Counted from the stretch's first letter, positions 7,118 through 15,450 are shown. The stretch is DNA of 19,841 bases from 39-52-133 sp041488395 (GCA_041488395.1 JBGPPE010000043.1:1-19841), one strand, 5' to 3'. The notes: a model not told the origin generated them from the letters alone. Translations and numbers: made by a program.

Positions 7118-7154
7118 GGGCCAGGATTTACCGCACCCACAAGGAGGTACGCTT

Positions 7155-7589
7155 ATGCCGACCATTTCTGATTACCTTTCCAGCGATCACCAGCGCTGCG
7201 ACAGCCTCTTCGTCAATGCGGAGGCTGCGGCAGCAGAGCAGCGGCCGGCAGCGGCAAGCGCGGCATTTGCTGGGTTTCAGGGCGCCATGCTGCATCACCT
7301 CGAGATGGAAGAAAGCATCCTGTTCCCGGCTTTCGAACAGGCGACCGGCAGCAACATGGTGCCCACCCGCATCATGCGTATGGAGCATGCGCAGATGCGG
7401 CAGCTGTTTGGGCAGATGCAGGATGCGCTCACCGCCAATGAGCTGGATATCTTTGCCGGACTGGCGGAAACGCTGCTGATTTTGATGCAGCAGCACAACC
7501 TCAAAGAGGAGCAGATGCTTTACCCGATGAGCGATCGCGCCCTGGGCAATGCCGCGGCGCTGGTTCAGCAGATGCGTGAGCTGGCCTGA
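7155..7589 (+). CDS. Hemerythrin HHE-domain protein
   Basis: A 144-residue four-helix hemerythrin-like protein expected to hold a non-heme di-iron site. Candidate ligands are H12 (SSDHQRCD), H48 and E52 (HHLEMEE), H78 (RMEHAQM), H114 and E118 (QQHNLKEEQMLYP), the full set for a single HHE domain. It lacks the N-terminal ScdA-like domain of YtfE/RIC, so it is a short stand-alone form. In this NsrR-controlled setting it may bind NO or oxygen or help repair iron centres; that role is inference. It has the strongest ribosome site in the cluster, AAGGAGGT (7141-7148), six bases before the ATG, consistent with high expression. The next gene starts one base after its stop. Confidence 0.92.
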   Translation: MPTISDYLSSDHQRCDSLFVNAEAAAAEQRPAAASAAFAGFQGAMLHHLEMEESILFPAFEQATGSNMVPTRIMRMEHAQMRQLFGQMQDALTANELDIFAGLAETLLILMQQHNLKEEQMLYPMSDRALGNAAALVQQMRELA

Positions 7590-7590
7590 C

Positions 7591-7824
7591 ATGAATGCGC
7601 AGAGTAGCGCGCCGCTCGTCGAGCTGGATGTGCGCGAGCTGGAGCCGCCCGAACCGATGCAGCTCGCGCTGGAGGCTATTGCCCGGCTCAGGCCGGGTGA
7701 GCAGTTACTCATGCGCCACCACCGCGAGCCTTATCCGCTGTATGCCATCCTGAGCGAGCGCGGCTTCCAGCATCGCACCACACAGCGGGCCGATGACAGC
7801 TACGAGATACTGATCTGGCAATGA
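7591..7824 (+). CDS. DUF2249 protein (second copy)
   Basis: A 77-residue DUF2249 protein with VELDVRELEPPEPMQLALEAI, LRPGEQLLMRHHREPYPLYAIL and a final strand SYEILIW. Where the first copy has NDHDPLPLL this one has RHHREPYPLY, so the aspartate is replaced. The ATG at 7591 is one base after the hemerythrin stop (translational coupling); an upstream in-frame start at 7549 would overlap that gene and lacks family similarity. Its stop overlaps the next start (ATGA at 7821-7824). Function unknown; context ties it to NO response. Confidence 0.88.
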   Translation: MNAQSSAPLVELDVRELEPPEPMQLALEAIARLRPGEQLLMRHHREPYPLYAILSERGFQHRTTQRADDSYEILIWQ

Positions 7825-9110
7825 CACTCGCCGCCCTGTCACTCGAGCAAGCGCCACCGATTTCGGTGCCCTTTCGCTTTTTTCTCGTCGCGCCACTCTT
7901 TCTGGTGCTGGCCGGCACTGCGCTGCTGTTCGCGGGCAGCGAGGCCATGGCTTCGCGCTGGACTCCGGCGCTATTAGGAGTGACTCACCTGCTCACGCTG
8001 GGCTTCATGGCGATGGTGATGTGCGGCGCCATGCTGCAACTGCTGCCGGTGCTGGCCGGCGCGCCGGTGCCTAATCCGCGCCTGCTGGCCTGGGCCATTC
8101 ATCTGCCGCTGCTGCTGGGCAGCCTGCTGCTGGCTTATGCACTGTATTTTTCCACGACCGCCCTGCTCAACTGGGCCATGCTGCTGCTCGGCGCAGCCTT
8201 TGCCGCCTTTCTGGCTGCGGCCATCCACAGCCTGCTGCGCGCACCGGCACGCAATGCCAGCACCCACGCCATGCTGCTGGCGCTGGTCGCACTGAGCCTG
8301 GCCGTGGGCCTAGGCCTGTCGCTGGCAGCCGCGCTGGCCGGGTGGGCTGAGCTACCGCTGCTGGCGCTTGCTGCGCTGCATGTCGGCTGGGCGCTGCTGG
8401 GCTGGACTGCCTTGCTGGTGATGGGAGTGGCCTACCAGGTTGTACCGATGTTCCAGCTCACGCCTGCCTATCCGCGCAGCCTGACGCGCTGGCTGGGCAA
8501 CACGCTGTTTGCGCTGCTGCTGTTGTGGTCAACCCAGCCGCTGCTGCCGCAAGGCACCGCATGGCTGGCCCGCGGAGCCGGGCTGGGCGTCGCGGCCTGC
8601 GTCGCCGCCTTCGCCGTGATGACGTTACGCCTGCAGTTCCGGCGCAAGCGGCGCGTGCCTGACATCACCCTGCAATTCTGGCAGGTCGGCATGCTTAGCC
8701 TGCTCGCGGCGATCGCCCTGTGGCTGGCCGGGCAAGCCAGCCCGCGGCTCGGCGAAAACACGGCCTATGCGCTGGCACTGGGCATGCTGTTTATCGTCGG
8801 CTTCGCCCTGTCGGTGATCATTGGCATGCTGTACAAGATCGTGCCCTTCCTGATCTGGTTTCACCTGCAAAGCAACATGCCCGGCAAACGGGTGCCCAAT
8901 GTGAAAAAAATTATTCCGGACAGCGCCACGCGCTGGCACTGGCGCCTGCACCTGCTTACCCTGCCGCTGCTCCTGCTCGGCGCGCTATGGCCTGCGCCCT
9001 GGATCTATCTGGCAGGCGCCTTACTGCTGCTGGAAGGAATATTGCTGTTCGCCAATTTGTATCTTGCCTGGCAACTGTATCGCAAGGTTGCAGCCACTGC
9101 CGGCCTGTAG
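7821..9110 (+). CDS. Polytopic membrane protein, heme-copper oxidase subunit I-like / NnrS-like
   Basis: A 429-residue very hydrophobic protein with roughly twelve membrane segments. Three blocks repeat a pattern: THLLTLGFMA...GAMLQLLPVL (H56 to about 78), LHVGWALLGW...GVAYQVVPMF (H187 to about 211) and GMLFIVGFAL...GMLYKIVPFL (about 321-344). Such His plus Q/K-x-[LV]P helices recall heme-binding helices of the heme-copper oxidase/NnrS-type proteins, but the full catalytic His set is not seen, so it is unlikely to be a true oxidase. As last gene of the NsrR-linked cluster it may handle NO or electrons at the membrane. Its ATG overlaps the preceding stop by four bases; a terminator follows. 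Confidence 0.75.
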   Translation: MTLAALSLEQAPPISVPFRFFLVAPLFLVLAGTALLFAGSEAMASRWTPALLGVTHLLTLGFMAMVMCGAMLQLLPVLAGAPVPNPRLLAWAIHLPLLLGSLLLAYALYFSTTALLNWAMLLLGAAFAAFLAAAIHSLLRAPARNASTHAMLLALVALSLAVGLGLSLAAALAGWAELPLLALAALHVGWALLGWTALLVMGVAYQVVPMFQLTPAYPRSLTRWLGNTLFALLLLWSTQPLLPQGTAWLARGAGLGVAACVAAFAVMTLRLQFRRKRRVPDITLQFWQVGMLSLLAAIALWLAGQASPRLGENTAYALALGMLFIVGFALSVIIGMLYKIVPFLIWFHLQSNMPGKRVPNVKKIIPDSATRWHWRLHLLTLPLLLLGALWPAPWIYLAGALLLLEGILLFANLYLAWQLYRKVAATAGL

Positions 9111-9124
9111 GCAGGCGCATCACA

Positions 9125-9158
9125 AAAAAAATGCCGCACAGAAAGTGCGGCATTTTTT
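9125..9158. terminator. Bidirectional rho-independent terminator
   Basis: A perfect 9-bp stem ATGCCGCAC / GTGCGGCAT (9131-9139 and 9145-9153) around an AGAAA loop is flanked by an A-run on the left and a T-run on the right, so it works on both strands. It separates the convergent NO cluster (ends 9110) and pilU (ends 9174). Confidence 0.93.
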
Positions 9159-9173
9159 ACAGCTTGCAATCGC

Positions 9174-10310
9174 TCAGGTCATGCGCAAATCCTGGATGCC
9201 CGACAGGACATCCCGATCCTTGGAACGCTTGCTGTTGAGCTTGATATTCAGACGCAGGTCGTTGACGGAGTCGGCATTCTTGAGCGCTTCTTCATAGCCG
9301 ATTTTCTCTGCCTCGTACAGGTCGAACAGCGCCTGATCGAAGGTTTGCATGCCAAGTTCGCGTGAACGCGCCATCACACCCTTGATTTCGTTGACCTCGC
9401 CCTTGAAGATCATGTCGGCAATCAGCGGCGAGTTGAGCATGATTTCCATCGCCACAGTACGCCCCTTGCCATCCGCAGTCGGGATCAGCCGCTGCGAGAT
9501 CAGGCCTTTGACGTTGAGCGACAGGTCCATCAGCAGCTGCATGCGACGCTCTTCCGGGAAGAAGTTGATGATGCGGTCGAGTGCCTGGTTGGCGCTGTTG
9601 GCATGCAACGTGGCCAGGCACAGGTGGCCGGTTTCGGCAAAGGCGACCGCATGCTCCATGGTGGCATGGTCACGGATCTCGCCGATCAGGATAACGTCCG
9701 GTGCTTGGCGCAGGGTATTCTTCAGGGCAGCTTCCCAGGAGTCGGTATCCACACCGACTTCGCGGTGGGTGATGATGCAGTTGATGTGATCGTGCACATA
9801 TTCCACCGGGTCTTCGATGGTGATGATGTGGCCGTAAGAGTTTTTGTTGCGGTGACCGAGCATGGCCGCCAGCGTGGTGGACTTGCCCGAACCGGTACCG
9901 CCGACCAGGATGACCAGGCCACGCTTGGTCATCACCACATCCTTCAGGATCTGTGGCATGCCCATTTCATCGAGATCGGGAATCTTGGTGGTAATGGTGC
10001 GCAGCACCATGCCGACGCGCTGCTGCTGCTGGAACACGTTGACGCGGAAGCGCCCGATGCCGGGCGGGCTGATCGCGAAGTTGCACTCGTGCGTCGCCTC
10101 AAATTCTGCTGCCTGGCGGTCGTTCATAATGCTGCGCGCCAGTTCCTGCGTATGCTGTGCACCCAATGCCTGGTTGGATACCGGCATCAGTTTTCCATCC
10201 AGCTTGAACGCGGGCGGGAAACCCGAGGTGATGAACAAGTCGGAAGCCTTCTTGGAAATCATCCCGCGCAATAAATTGTGTACCAGTTCCGTCGCCTGAT
10301 CTCTTTCCAT
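9174..10310 (-). CDS. pilU: PilU, type IV pilus retraction ATPase
   Basis: A 378-residue PilT/PilU-type hexameric secretion ATPase acting at the cytoplasmic base of the type IV pilus, aiding pilus retraction with PilT. Motifs: Walker A GGTGSGKST (137-145), Asp box ITIEDPVEY (about 162-170), Walker B DVILIGEIRD (204-213), His box GHLCLATLHANSA (227-239). PilU rather than PilT is indicated by the longer C-terminal tail (LRLNIKLNSKRSKDRD) and the absence of AIRNLIRE. AGGAG lies about eight bases before the ATG. It is 58 bases downstream of pilT on the same strand, the usual pilTU arrangement. Confidence 0.96.
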   Translation of the reverse strand: MERDQATELVHNLLRGMISKKASDLFITSGFPPAFKLDGKLMPVSNQALGAQHTQELARSIMNDRQAAEFEATHECNFAISPPGIGRFRVNVFQQQQRVGMVLRTITTKIPDLDEMGMPQILKDVVMTKRGLVILVGGTGSGKSTTLAAMLGHRNKNSYGHIITIEDPVEYVHDHINCIITHREVGVDTDSWEAALKNTLRQAPDVILIGEIRDHATMEHAVAFAETGHLCLATLHANSANQALDRIINFFPEERRMQLLMDLSLNVKGLISQRLIPTADGKGRTVAMEIMLNSPLIADMIFKGEVNEIKGVMARSRELGMQTFDQALFDLYEAEKIGYEEALKNADSVNDLRLNIKLNSKRSKDRDVLSGIQDLRMT

Positions 10311-10368
10311 GGTGTTGCTCCTAAATTTTTAGCCGGTTAGCCGCGCTAAGCCGATTGTTCTCTGAACC

Positions 10369-11412
10369 TTAAACGGGGAACAGGTCTTTATTGGCCGCTT
10401 TCGAACGCGCCTCGGCGGCAGAAACGATATTGCTCTTGACCAGGGTTTGCAGGTTCTGGTCCAGCGTCTGCATGCCGATGGAGCCACCGGTCTGGATCGC
10501 CGAATACATCTGCGGCACTTTGGCCTCACGGATCAGGTTGCGGATCGCCGGGGTACAGATCATGATCTCGTGTGCAGCCACGCGGCCGGCGCCGTCCTTG
10601 GTCTTGAGCAGGGTTTGCGAAATAACCGCGCGCAGCGATTCGGACAACATCGCGCGTATCATTTCCTTTTCGTCGGCCGGAAACACATCGATGATACGGT
10701 CGATGGTCTTCGCTGCCGAGCTGGTGTGCAGGGTACCGAACACCAGGTGGCCGGTTTCCGCCGCCGACATCGCCAGGCGGATGGTCTCCAGGTCGCGCAT
10801 CTCGCCCACCAGAATCACGTCCGGGTCTTCACGCAGGGCGCTGCGCAGCGCGTTCTGGAACGACAGCGTGTGCGGCCCGACTTCACGCTGGTTGATCAGC
10901 GATTTTTTGCTTTCGTGCACAAATTCGATCGGGTCTTCCACCGTCAGGATGTGGCCCATTTCGTTTTCATTGCGATGGTTCACCATCGCGGCGAGCGTGG
11001 TCGATTTGCCGGAACCGGTCGGGCCGGTCACCAGCACCATGCCGCGCGGGTAATCCGAGATGGATTCAAAAATCTTGGGTGCACGCAGGTCCTCCAGCGA
11101 CAATATCTTGGACGGAATGGTACGCATCACGGCACCAGCGCCACGGTTGTGCACGAACGCGTTGACGCGGAAACGGGCGAGGCCGGGAACCTCGAAGGAA
11201 AAGTCGATTTCCTTGTTTTCTTCGTAAATCTTGCGCTGCCCGTCGTTCATGATGTCGTACACCAGCGCATGCACTTCCTTGTGCTCCATGGCCGGCAGGT
11301 TGATCCTGCGCACATCACCATGCACACGAATCATCGGCGGCAAGCCAGCGGAAAGATGCAAGTCGGAAGCCTTGTTTTTAACGCTGAAAGCAAGCAGTTC
11401 GGTAATATCCAT
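10369..11412 (-). CDS. pilT: PilT, type IV pilus retraction ATPase
   Basis: A 347-residue twitching-motility ATPase that powers pilus retraction. Motifs: N-terminal MDITELLAFSVKNKASDLHL, Walker A GPTGSGKST (130-138), Asp box LTVEDPIEF (about 156-164), Walker B DVILVGEMRD (198-207), His box GHLVFGTLHTSSA (221-233) and the PilT-specific AIRNLIRE (289-296), which is needed for retraction. Length matches the family (about 344). The ribosome site is weak (GGGA). It is divergent from yggS, the same arrangement as in other beta- and gammaproteobacteria. Confidence 0.97.
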   Translation of the reverse strand: MDITELLAFSVKNKASDLHLSAGLPPMIRVHGDVRRINLPAMEHKEVHALVYDIMNDGQRKIYEENKEIDFSFEVPGLARFRVNAFVHNRGAGAVMRTIPSKILSLEDLRAPKIFESISDYPRGMVLVTGPTGSGKSTTLAAMVNHRNENEMGHILTVEDPIEFVHESKKSLINQREVGPHTLSFQNALRSALREDPDVILVGEMRDLETIRLAMSAAETGHLVFGTLHTSSAAKTIDRIIDVFPADEKEMIRAMLSESLRAVISQTLLKTKDGAGRVAAHEIMICTPAIRNLIREAKVPQMYSAIQTGGSIGMQTLDQNLQTLVKSNIVSAAEARSKAANKDLFPV

Positions 11413-11525
11413 TATAATTTCCCATTCGCCATTACATTTTTCAATTCATCAGTGCATTTTGCTATGCAGCAGGCAGGGGCCGTATTGATGCGCTTGCCGT
11501 GCGTTACTGAATAACGTCGGGGATT
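11413..11525. promoter_or_regulatory. Divergent promoter region pilT / yggS
   Basis: These 113 bases separate the divergent start codons and should hold both promoters. I see no unambiguous -35/-10 pair; TTGCTA at about 11458-11463 with TATTGA about 18 bases downstream is the best weak candidate for the plus strand. No operator-like palindrome stands out. Confidence 0.4.
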
Positions 11526-12257
11526 ATGAACGCAATCCTTTCCAACTTGCAAGCCGTCCACAGTGCCATGGAGCAAGCTGCGCAACAGGCGCAGCGCAAT
11601 GCCGCCGGAATCACCCTGCTGGCGGTCAGCAAAACCGTTTCCGCCGCGGTGGTGCGCGAGGCTTATGCCGCTGGCCAAAGCGCATTTGGCGAAAATTACC
11701 TGCAGGAAGCGCTGGATAAAATGACCGCCCTGCACGACCTGCCGATCGAATGGCATTTTATCGGGCCCATCCAGAGCAACAAGACGCGCGCCATCGCAGA
11801 AAATTTCAGCTGGGTGCACAGTGTCGACCGTCTCAAGATCGCCGAGCGCCTGTCTGCACAGCGCCCGCCACACCTGCCCCCACTGAATATCTGCCTGCAG
11901 GTCAATGTCAGCGGCGAACTCAGCAAGTCGGGCGTTGCCCCGCAGGATGCTGCGGCGGTGGCGCGCGCCATTGCCGTTTTGCCTCATCTGAAACTGCGCG
12001 GCCTGATGGCCATCCCCGCACCAGTAGAAAACTGGCCCCAGGCCGAAACGCTGACCGCCCAGCGTGCCCCGCTCGCGCTACTGCGTAAATTATTAAAGCA
12101 AATGAATGAGTCACAGGATAATATTCCGGGATTGAATCTCGACACATTGTCGATGGGAATGTCGCATGACCTGGAAGCCGCCATCCTGGAAGGTGCCACC
12201 ATCGTGCGGATTGGAACAGCCATTTTTGGCAGGCGTAATTACGGAGAGACAACATGA
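11526..12257 (+). CDS. yggS: YggS/PLPBP, pyridoxal phosphate homeostasis protein
   Basis: A 243-residue PLP-binding protein of the YggS/PROSC family, a single-domain alanine-racemase-like barrel that buffers PLP and affects amino-acid balance rather than acting as an enzyme. PLP lysine K36 lies in LLAVSKT; other family blocks are FGENYLQEA, WHFIGPIQSNK, VNVSGELSKSG, and the phosphate-binding LSMGMSHDLEAAILEGATIVRIGTAIFG. Its TGA overlaps the proC ATG (ATGA). Linkage to proC, yggT and DUF167 is widely conserved. Confidence 0.96.
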   Translation: MNAILSNLQAVHSAMEQAAQQAQRNAAGITLLAVSKTVSAAVVREAYAAGQSAFGENYLQEALDKMTALHDLPIEWHFIGPIQSNKTRAIAENFSWVHSVDRLKIAERLSAQRPPHLPPLNICLQVNVSGELSKSGVAPQDAAAVARAIAVLPHLKLRGLMAIPAPVENWPQAETLTAQRAPLALLRKLLKQMNESQDNIPGLNLDTLSMGMSHDLEAAILEGATIVRIGTAIFGRRNYGETT

Positions 12258-13066
12258 ACATTTGCTTTATCGGTGGCGGCAACATGGCCACAGCCCTGAT
12301 TGGCGGCCTGATCAAGCGCGGTTTTTCCGCGACACACATGCGCGTGGTGGAAATCAACGAAGACAGTTGCAAGCGCCTGCACCAGGATTTCGGGGTCAGG
12401 GCTTCGGCCGAATTTGCGCCGAGCATCGGGCACAGCGAAGTGATCGTGCTGGCGGTCAAGCCGCAGCAAATGCATGGGGTGGCCATGCAGCTCAAGCCGC
12501 TGCTCGGCACGCAACTGGTTATCTCCATCGCCGCCGGCATACGTGCCGAGGATCTGGCGCGCTGGACCGGTACGCAAAACATCGTGCGTGCCATGCCCAA
12601 CACCCCGGCCCTGATCCGCAGCGGCATCAGCGGGTTGTACGCCCTGCCGCAAGTCAGCGAGGCACAGCGCCATGATGCGCAAACAGTACTGGCCGCAGTA
12701 GGCAAAACGCTGTGGCTGAAAAATGAGGAAATGATGGACGCCGTTACGGCTGTTTCCGGCAGCGGCCCGGCCTATGTGTTCTATTTTATTGAAGCCATGC
12801 AGCAGGCTGCACGCGAGCTGGGTTTTGACGACAGGGATGCGCGTCGCCTGGTGCTGGATACCTTTATCGGCGCAACCAAGCTGGCCGATTCCAGCACGGA
12901 GGATGTCAGCGAATTGCGCGCCAGGGTGACTTCAAAAAATGGCACTACCGAACGCGCCCTGCTCAGCATGGAAAGCCACGCGGTAAAACAGCACATTATC
13001 GGCGCGCTGCATGCAGCAGCCATACGGTCACAAGAACTCGGCGATGAATTAGGAAAGGAAAAGTAA
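12254..13066 (+). CDS. proC: Pyrroline-5-carboxylate reductase
   Basis: A 270-residue cytoplasmic enzyme for the last step of proline synthesis: NAD(P)H-dependent reduction of pyrroline-5-carboxylate to L-proline. Seen are the Rossmann motif FIGGGNMATALIGGL (about 5-19), LAVKPQ (66-71), MPNTPALI (114-121), the family signature around SGSGPAYVFYFIEA (168-181) and the C-terminal VTSKNGTTERALLSM. Full length for the family. It overlaps yggS by four bases and is one base from yggT, so translation is coupled. Confidence 0.97.
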   Translation: MNICFIGGGNMATALIGGLIKRGFSATHMRVVEINEDSCKRLHQDFGVRASAEFAPSIGHSEVIVLAVKPQQMHGVAMQLKPLLGTQLVISIAAGIRAEDLARWTGTQNIVRAMPNTPALIRSGISGLYALPQVSEAQRHDAQTVLAAVGKTLWLKNEEMMDAVTAVSGSGPAYVFYFIEAMQQAARELGFDDRDARRLVLDTFIGATKLADSSTEDVSELRARVTSKNGTTERALLSMESHAVKQHIIGALHAAAIRSQELGDELGKEK

Positions 13067-13067
13067 T

Positions 13068-13643
13068 ATGCTGCGTGATGCACTGCAGTTTCTGCTGGAT
13101 ATGTTGTTGCAACCCTACGCCGCGGTACTGCTGTTGCGTTTTCACCTGCAGTGGCTGCGTGCGCCGCTGCGCAATCCGATCGGCGAGTTCATTATGGCGC
13201 TGACCGATGCCCTGGTGCTGCGCACACGTCGCCATATTCCCGCAGCCTGGGGCTACGATAGCGCCTCGCTGCTGCTGGCCCTGTTGTTCGAGGCACTCTA
13301 CCTGTCTGCCAACATCTGGTTGCAGGGCTTGCCGTCCAACATCTTCCCGATCCCGGGCCTGCTGGTGTGGGGCCTGGTGGGCCTGCTCCAGCTGAGCGTC
13401 ATCCTGCTGATGGGCTCGGTCATTCTGGAAGCACTGCTCTCCTGGATACACACGCACACGCCTTTTGCCCCCCTGCTGGCGGCCGTCAACCGGCCTTTCA
13501 TCACACCGCTGCGCCGCCGCATTCCGCCGCTGGGGCAGTTCGATCTTTCCCCGCTGGTGCTGCTGATCATCCTCAAGCTGGTCCTCATGCTCCCGCTGGC
13601 CGTGCTGGAAAGTTTCGTGGTGCGCCACTTCGTCTATGGCTGA
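13068..13643 (+). CDS. yggT: YggT family integral membrane protein
   Basis: A 191-residue YggT protein with four hydrophobic stretches in two related halves (LQFLLDMLLQPYAAVLLLRF with LLLALLFEALYL; LVGLLQLSVILLMGSVILEALLSW and FDLSPLVLLIILKLVLMLPL). The PFITPLRRRIPPLGQFDLSPLV block is the family signature. Its function is not settled; homologues are linked to osmotic response or membrane organisation. AGGAAAGGA precedes the ATG, which begins one base after proC. The final eight bases overlap the DUF167 gene. Confidence 0.93.
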   Translation: MLRDALQFLLDMLLQPYAAVLLLRFHLQWLRAPLRNPIGEFIMALTDALVLRTRRHIPAAWGYDSASLLLALLFEALYLSANIWLQGLPSNIFPIPGLLVWGLVGLLQLSVILLMGSVILEALLSWIHTHTPFAPLLAAVNRPFITPLRRRIPPLGQFDLSPLVLLIILKLVLMLPLAVLESFVVRHFVYG

Positions 13644-13926
13644 GTGGTACCGCTGCAGCGGCGATTGCATCACGCTGGTGCTGCACGTACAGCCCGGAGC
13701 CAAACACAGCGCAGTCGCCGGCCTGCACGGCGATGCCCTGAAAATCCGCCTCGCCGCCCCGCCCATTGAGGGGCGCGCCAACGAGGCATTGCTGCGTTTT
13801 ATTGCCGACCGCTTTCAGGTGCCGTTACGCAATGTGGAGCTGAAACAGGGCGAGCAGTCACGCCACAAGCGGATTGAGGTGCGTGGCAGCAAGGTGTTGC
13901 CGGTAAGCCTGCTGCCACCGGAATAA
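13636..13926 (+). CDS. yggU: DUF167 / YggU family protein
   Basis: A 96-residue DUF167 protein with the family pattern LVLHVQPGAKHSAVAGLHGDALKIRLAAPPIEGRANEALLRF split over the first 55 residues and an SRHKRIEV block near the C terminus. Small cytoplasmic alpha/beta protein of unknown function, possibly nucleic-acid binding. It overlaps yggT by eight bases and closes the yggS operon; ykgJ-type gene converges from the other side 17 bases away. Confidence 0.94.
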   Translation: MAEWYRCSGDCITLVLHVQPGAKHSAVAGLHGDALKIRLAAPPIEGRANEALLRFIADRFQVPLRNVELKQGEQSRHKRIEVRGSKVLPVSLLPPE

Positions 13927-13943
13927 GCCCGCACGCTGCCGGC

Positions 13944-14300
13944 TCAGCCGGGCAAGCGCGGCTGCAAGCGGGCCAGTCCGTGAGCTACACGCAATTTCTG
14001 GCAACGCTCATTCGGCAGACCATCCTCTTCCCATGCCTCGAATTCGCGACAGGGTGACGGGCGCTGCGCATAGATCGTGCAGGCGGTCTGCGCCCCCAGT
14101 GTGCCTGACAGGGCGACGCAACGCGGGTTTTTCTGGCTGGTGCCCTGCATGCACGCGCGCGACTCTGTCAGCTTTTCGACCAGATGCGCGGGCACCCAGC
14201 CGCAGGGCATGCCCTCGATTTCGCCGTGATAAAAAGACACCCGGAAATTGCTGCAGCAGATACCGCAGCTGATGCAGGGATTTTCTTGCTGGCTAGTCAT
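13944..14300 (-). CDS. YkgJ-type cysteine-cluster protein
   Basis: A 118-residue protein of the YkgJ/CxxCxxCC family, presumed to bind zinc or an iron-sulfur cluster. The diagnostic N terminus has C9, C12, C15 and C16 (PCISCGICC), with more cysteines at 33, 50 and 61 and a conserved CTIYAQRPSPCREFEAW segment with CQKLR near the C terminus. Its function is unknown. It starts seven bases after the rlmL-like stop and lacks an obvious ribosome site, so it is probably read as the third gene of the hemJ-rlmL unit. Confidence 0.92.
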   Translation of the reverse strand: MTSQQENPCISCGICCSNFRVSFYHGEIEGMPCGWVPAHLVEKLTESRACMQGTSQKNPRCVALSGTLGAQTACTIYAQRPSPCREFEAWEEDGLPNERCQKLRVAHGLARLQPRLPG

Positions 14301-14307
14301 GGCAACA

Positions 14308-15450
14308 CTATTTGCGGTTGCTGCCCGCCACCAGTTTGTATTCGAACAAGCGGCACTCCAGTGCGCCGTTGAACAAGGGCGTGCGCCTCGATACCGAGAG
14401 GCGGATGAACTTGGGCATCTCCAGGTCGGAGGTGAGCAGGTAGGCGTTCCAGCCCTTGAATTTCTGTTTCAGCACGTCGCCCAGCTTGGGGTACAGCTCG
14501 CGCATTTCGTCCAGCTCGCCCATGCGTTCGCCGTAGGGCAGGTTGGCCACCAGCACGCCGTGCTCGGCCGGTGCGCTGACTTCCAGCACGTTGGCCTGCT
14601 TGAGTGACACTGCTTCGAGCAGGCCGGCATTTTCCAGATTCTGCCGTGCCGCCTTGAGCTCATCGCCATACAGATCGCTGCCATAGATGGGCAACGCGGT
14701 GACCGGCTTTTGCGCGGCGATCGCCTCGGCGCGCATCGCCTCCCACTTCTCGGCATTGAAGGTGTGCAGCTTCTCAAAGGCGAAATGACGCCCGATGCCC
14801 GGCGCGATGTTCAATGACATCTGCGCCGCCTCGATCAAAAAAGTGCCGCTGCCGCACATCGGGTCGAGCAGGGGCGTGCCGGGTTTCCAGCCGCTCAGCA
14901 GCAGAATGCCGGCCGCCAGGTTTTCGCGCAACGGCGCGATGTTGGTGTACTGGCGCACGCCGCGCTTGAACAGCGCATCGCCGGAAGTGTCCAGATACAG
15001 GGTCATCTGGCTTTCTTCGAGGAAGGCATGGATGCGGATGTCCGGTGCGTGCGTATCCACACTGGGGCGCTCGCCGGTGATCCGGCGGAACTGGTCACAG
15101 ATGGCGTCCTTGATCTTGAGCGTGGCGAAATTCAGGCTCTTCAGCGGGCTCTTGATCGCCGTCATGTTGACGCGGATGGTGCGCGTCACATCGAACCAGT
15201 CTGCCCACGGCAGGGCGTAGGCAATGTCGTAGATGTGCTGCTCGCTGCTGTAGCGCGCCTGCGCCACGCGCCACAGCACGCGGCTGGCGGTGCGGCTGTG
15301 CAGGTTGACGCGGTAGCTCAGCGCACCCGGGCCGCTGAAATGCGCACCGCCATCGGTGGCTTTTATTTTTTCGGCGCCAAAGCTTTTCAGCTCGTCACAG
15401 AGAGGTGTTTCGAGGCCGCGCGGACACGGTGCGAAGAAGTTTTCACTCAT
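14308..15450 (-). CDS. RlmL-like 23S rRNA guanine-N2 methyltransferase (THUMP + methylase)
   Basis: A 380-residue SAM-dependent methyltransferase matching the N-terminal half of E. coli RlmL (G2445 N2 methylation of 23S rRNA). Seen: ferredoxin-like/THUMP region (about 1-155, with PCPRGLETPLCDEL), RGVRQYTNIAPLRENLAAGIL linker, SAM motif LLDPMCGSGTFLIEAA (194-209) and catalytic motif VANLPYGERMG (301-311). The catalytic tetrapeptide is NLPY instead of the usual NPPY. The C-terminal RlmK module is absent, as in many bacteria with stand-alone genes. Its ATG overlaps the hemJ stop by four bases. Confidence 0.9.
   Translation of the reverse strand: MSENFFAPCPRGLETPLCDELKSFGAEKIKATDGGAHFSGPGALSYRVNLHSRTASRVLWRVAQARYSSEQHIYDIAYALPWADWFDVTRTIRVNMTAIKSPLKSLNFATLKIKDAICDQFRRITGERPSVDTHAPDIRIHAFLEESQMTLYLDTSGDALFKRGVRQYTNIAPLRENLAAGILLLSGWKPGTPLLDPMCGSGTFLIEAAQMSLNIAPGIGRHFAFEKLHTFNAEKWEAMRAEAIAAQKPVTALPIYGSDLYGDELKAARQNLENAGLLEAVSLKQANVLEVSAPAEHGVLVANLPYGERMGELDEMRELYPKLGDVLKQKFKGWNAYLLTSDLEMPKFIRLSVSRRTPLFNGALECRLFEYKLVAGSNRK

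Noticed and set aside
10447..11514. Plus-strand frame of 355 codons opposite pilT
   Set aside because: Antisense to the well-conserved PilT gene, with histidine/glutamine-rich shadow composition.
12996..13781. Minus-strand frame of 261 codons, glutamine- and arginine-rich
   Set aside because: It is antisense to yggT, DUF167 and the end of proC, which all have clear family motifs; low-complexity composition is typical of a shadow frame.
13938..13951. CCGGC-TCA-GCCGG hairpin as a terminator between convergent genes
   Set aside because: Short stem overlapping a stop codon with no T-run on either side.
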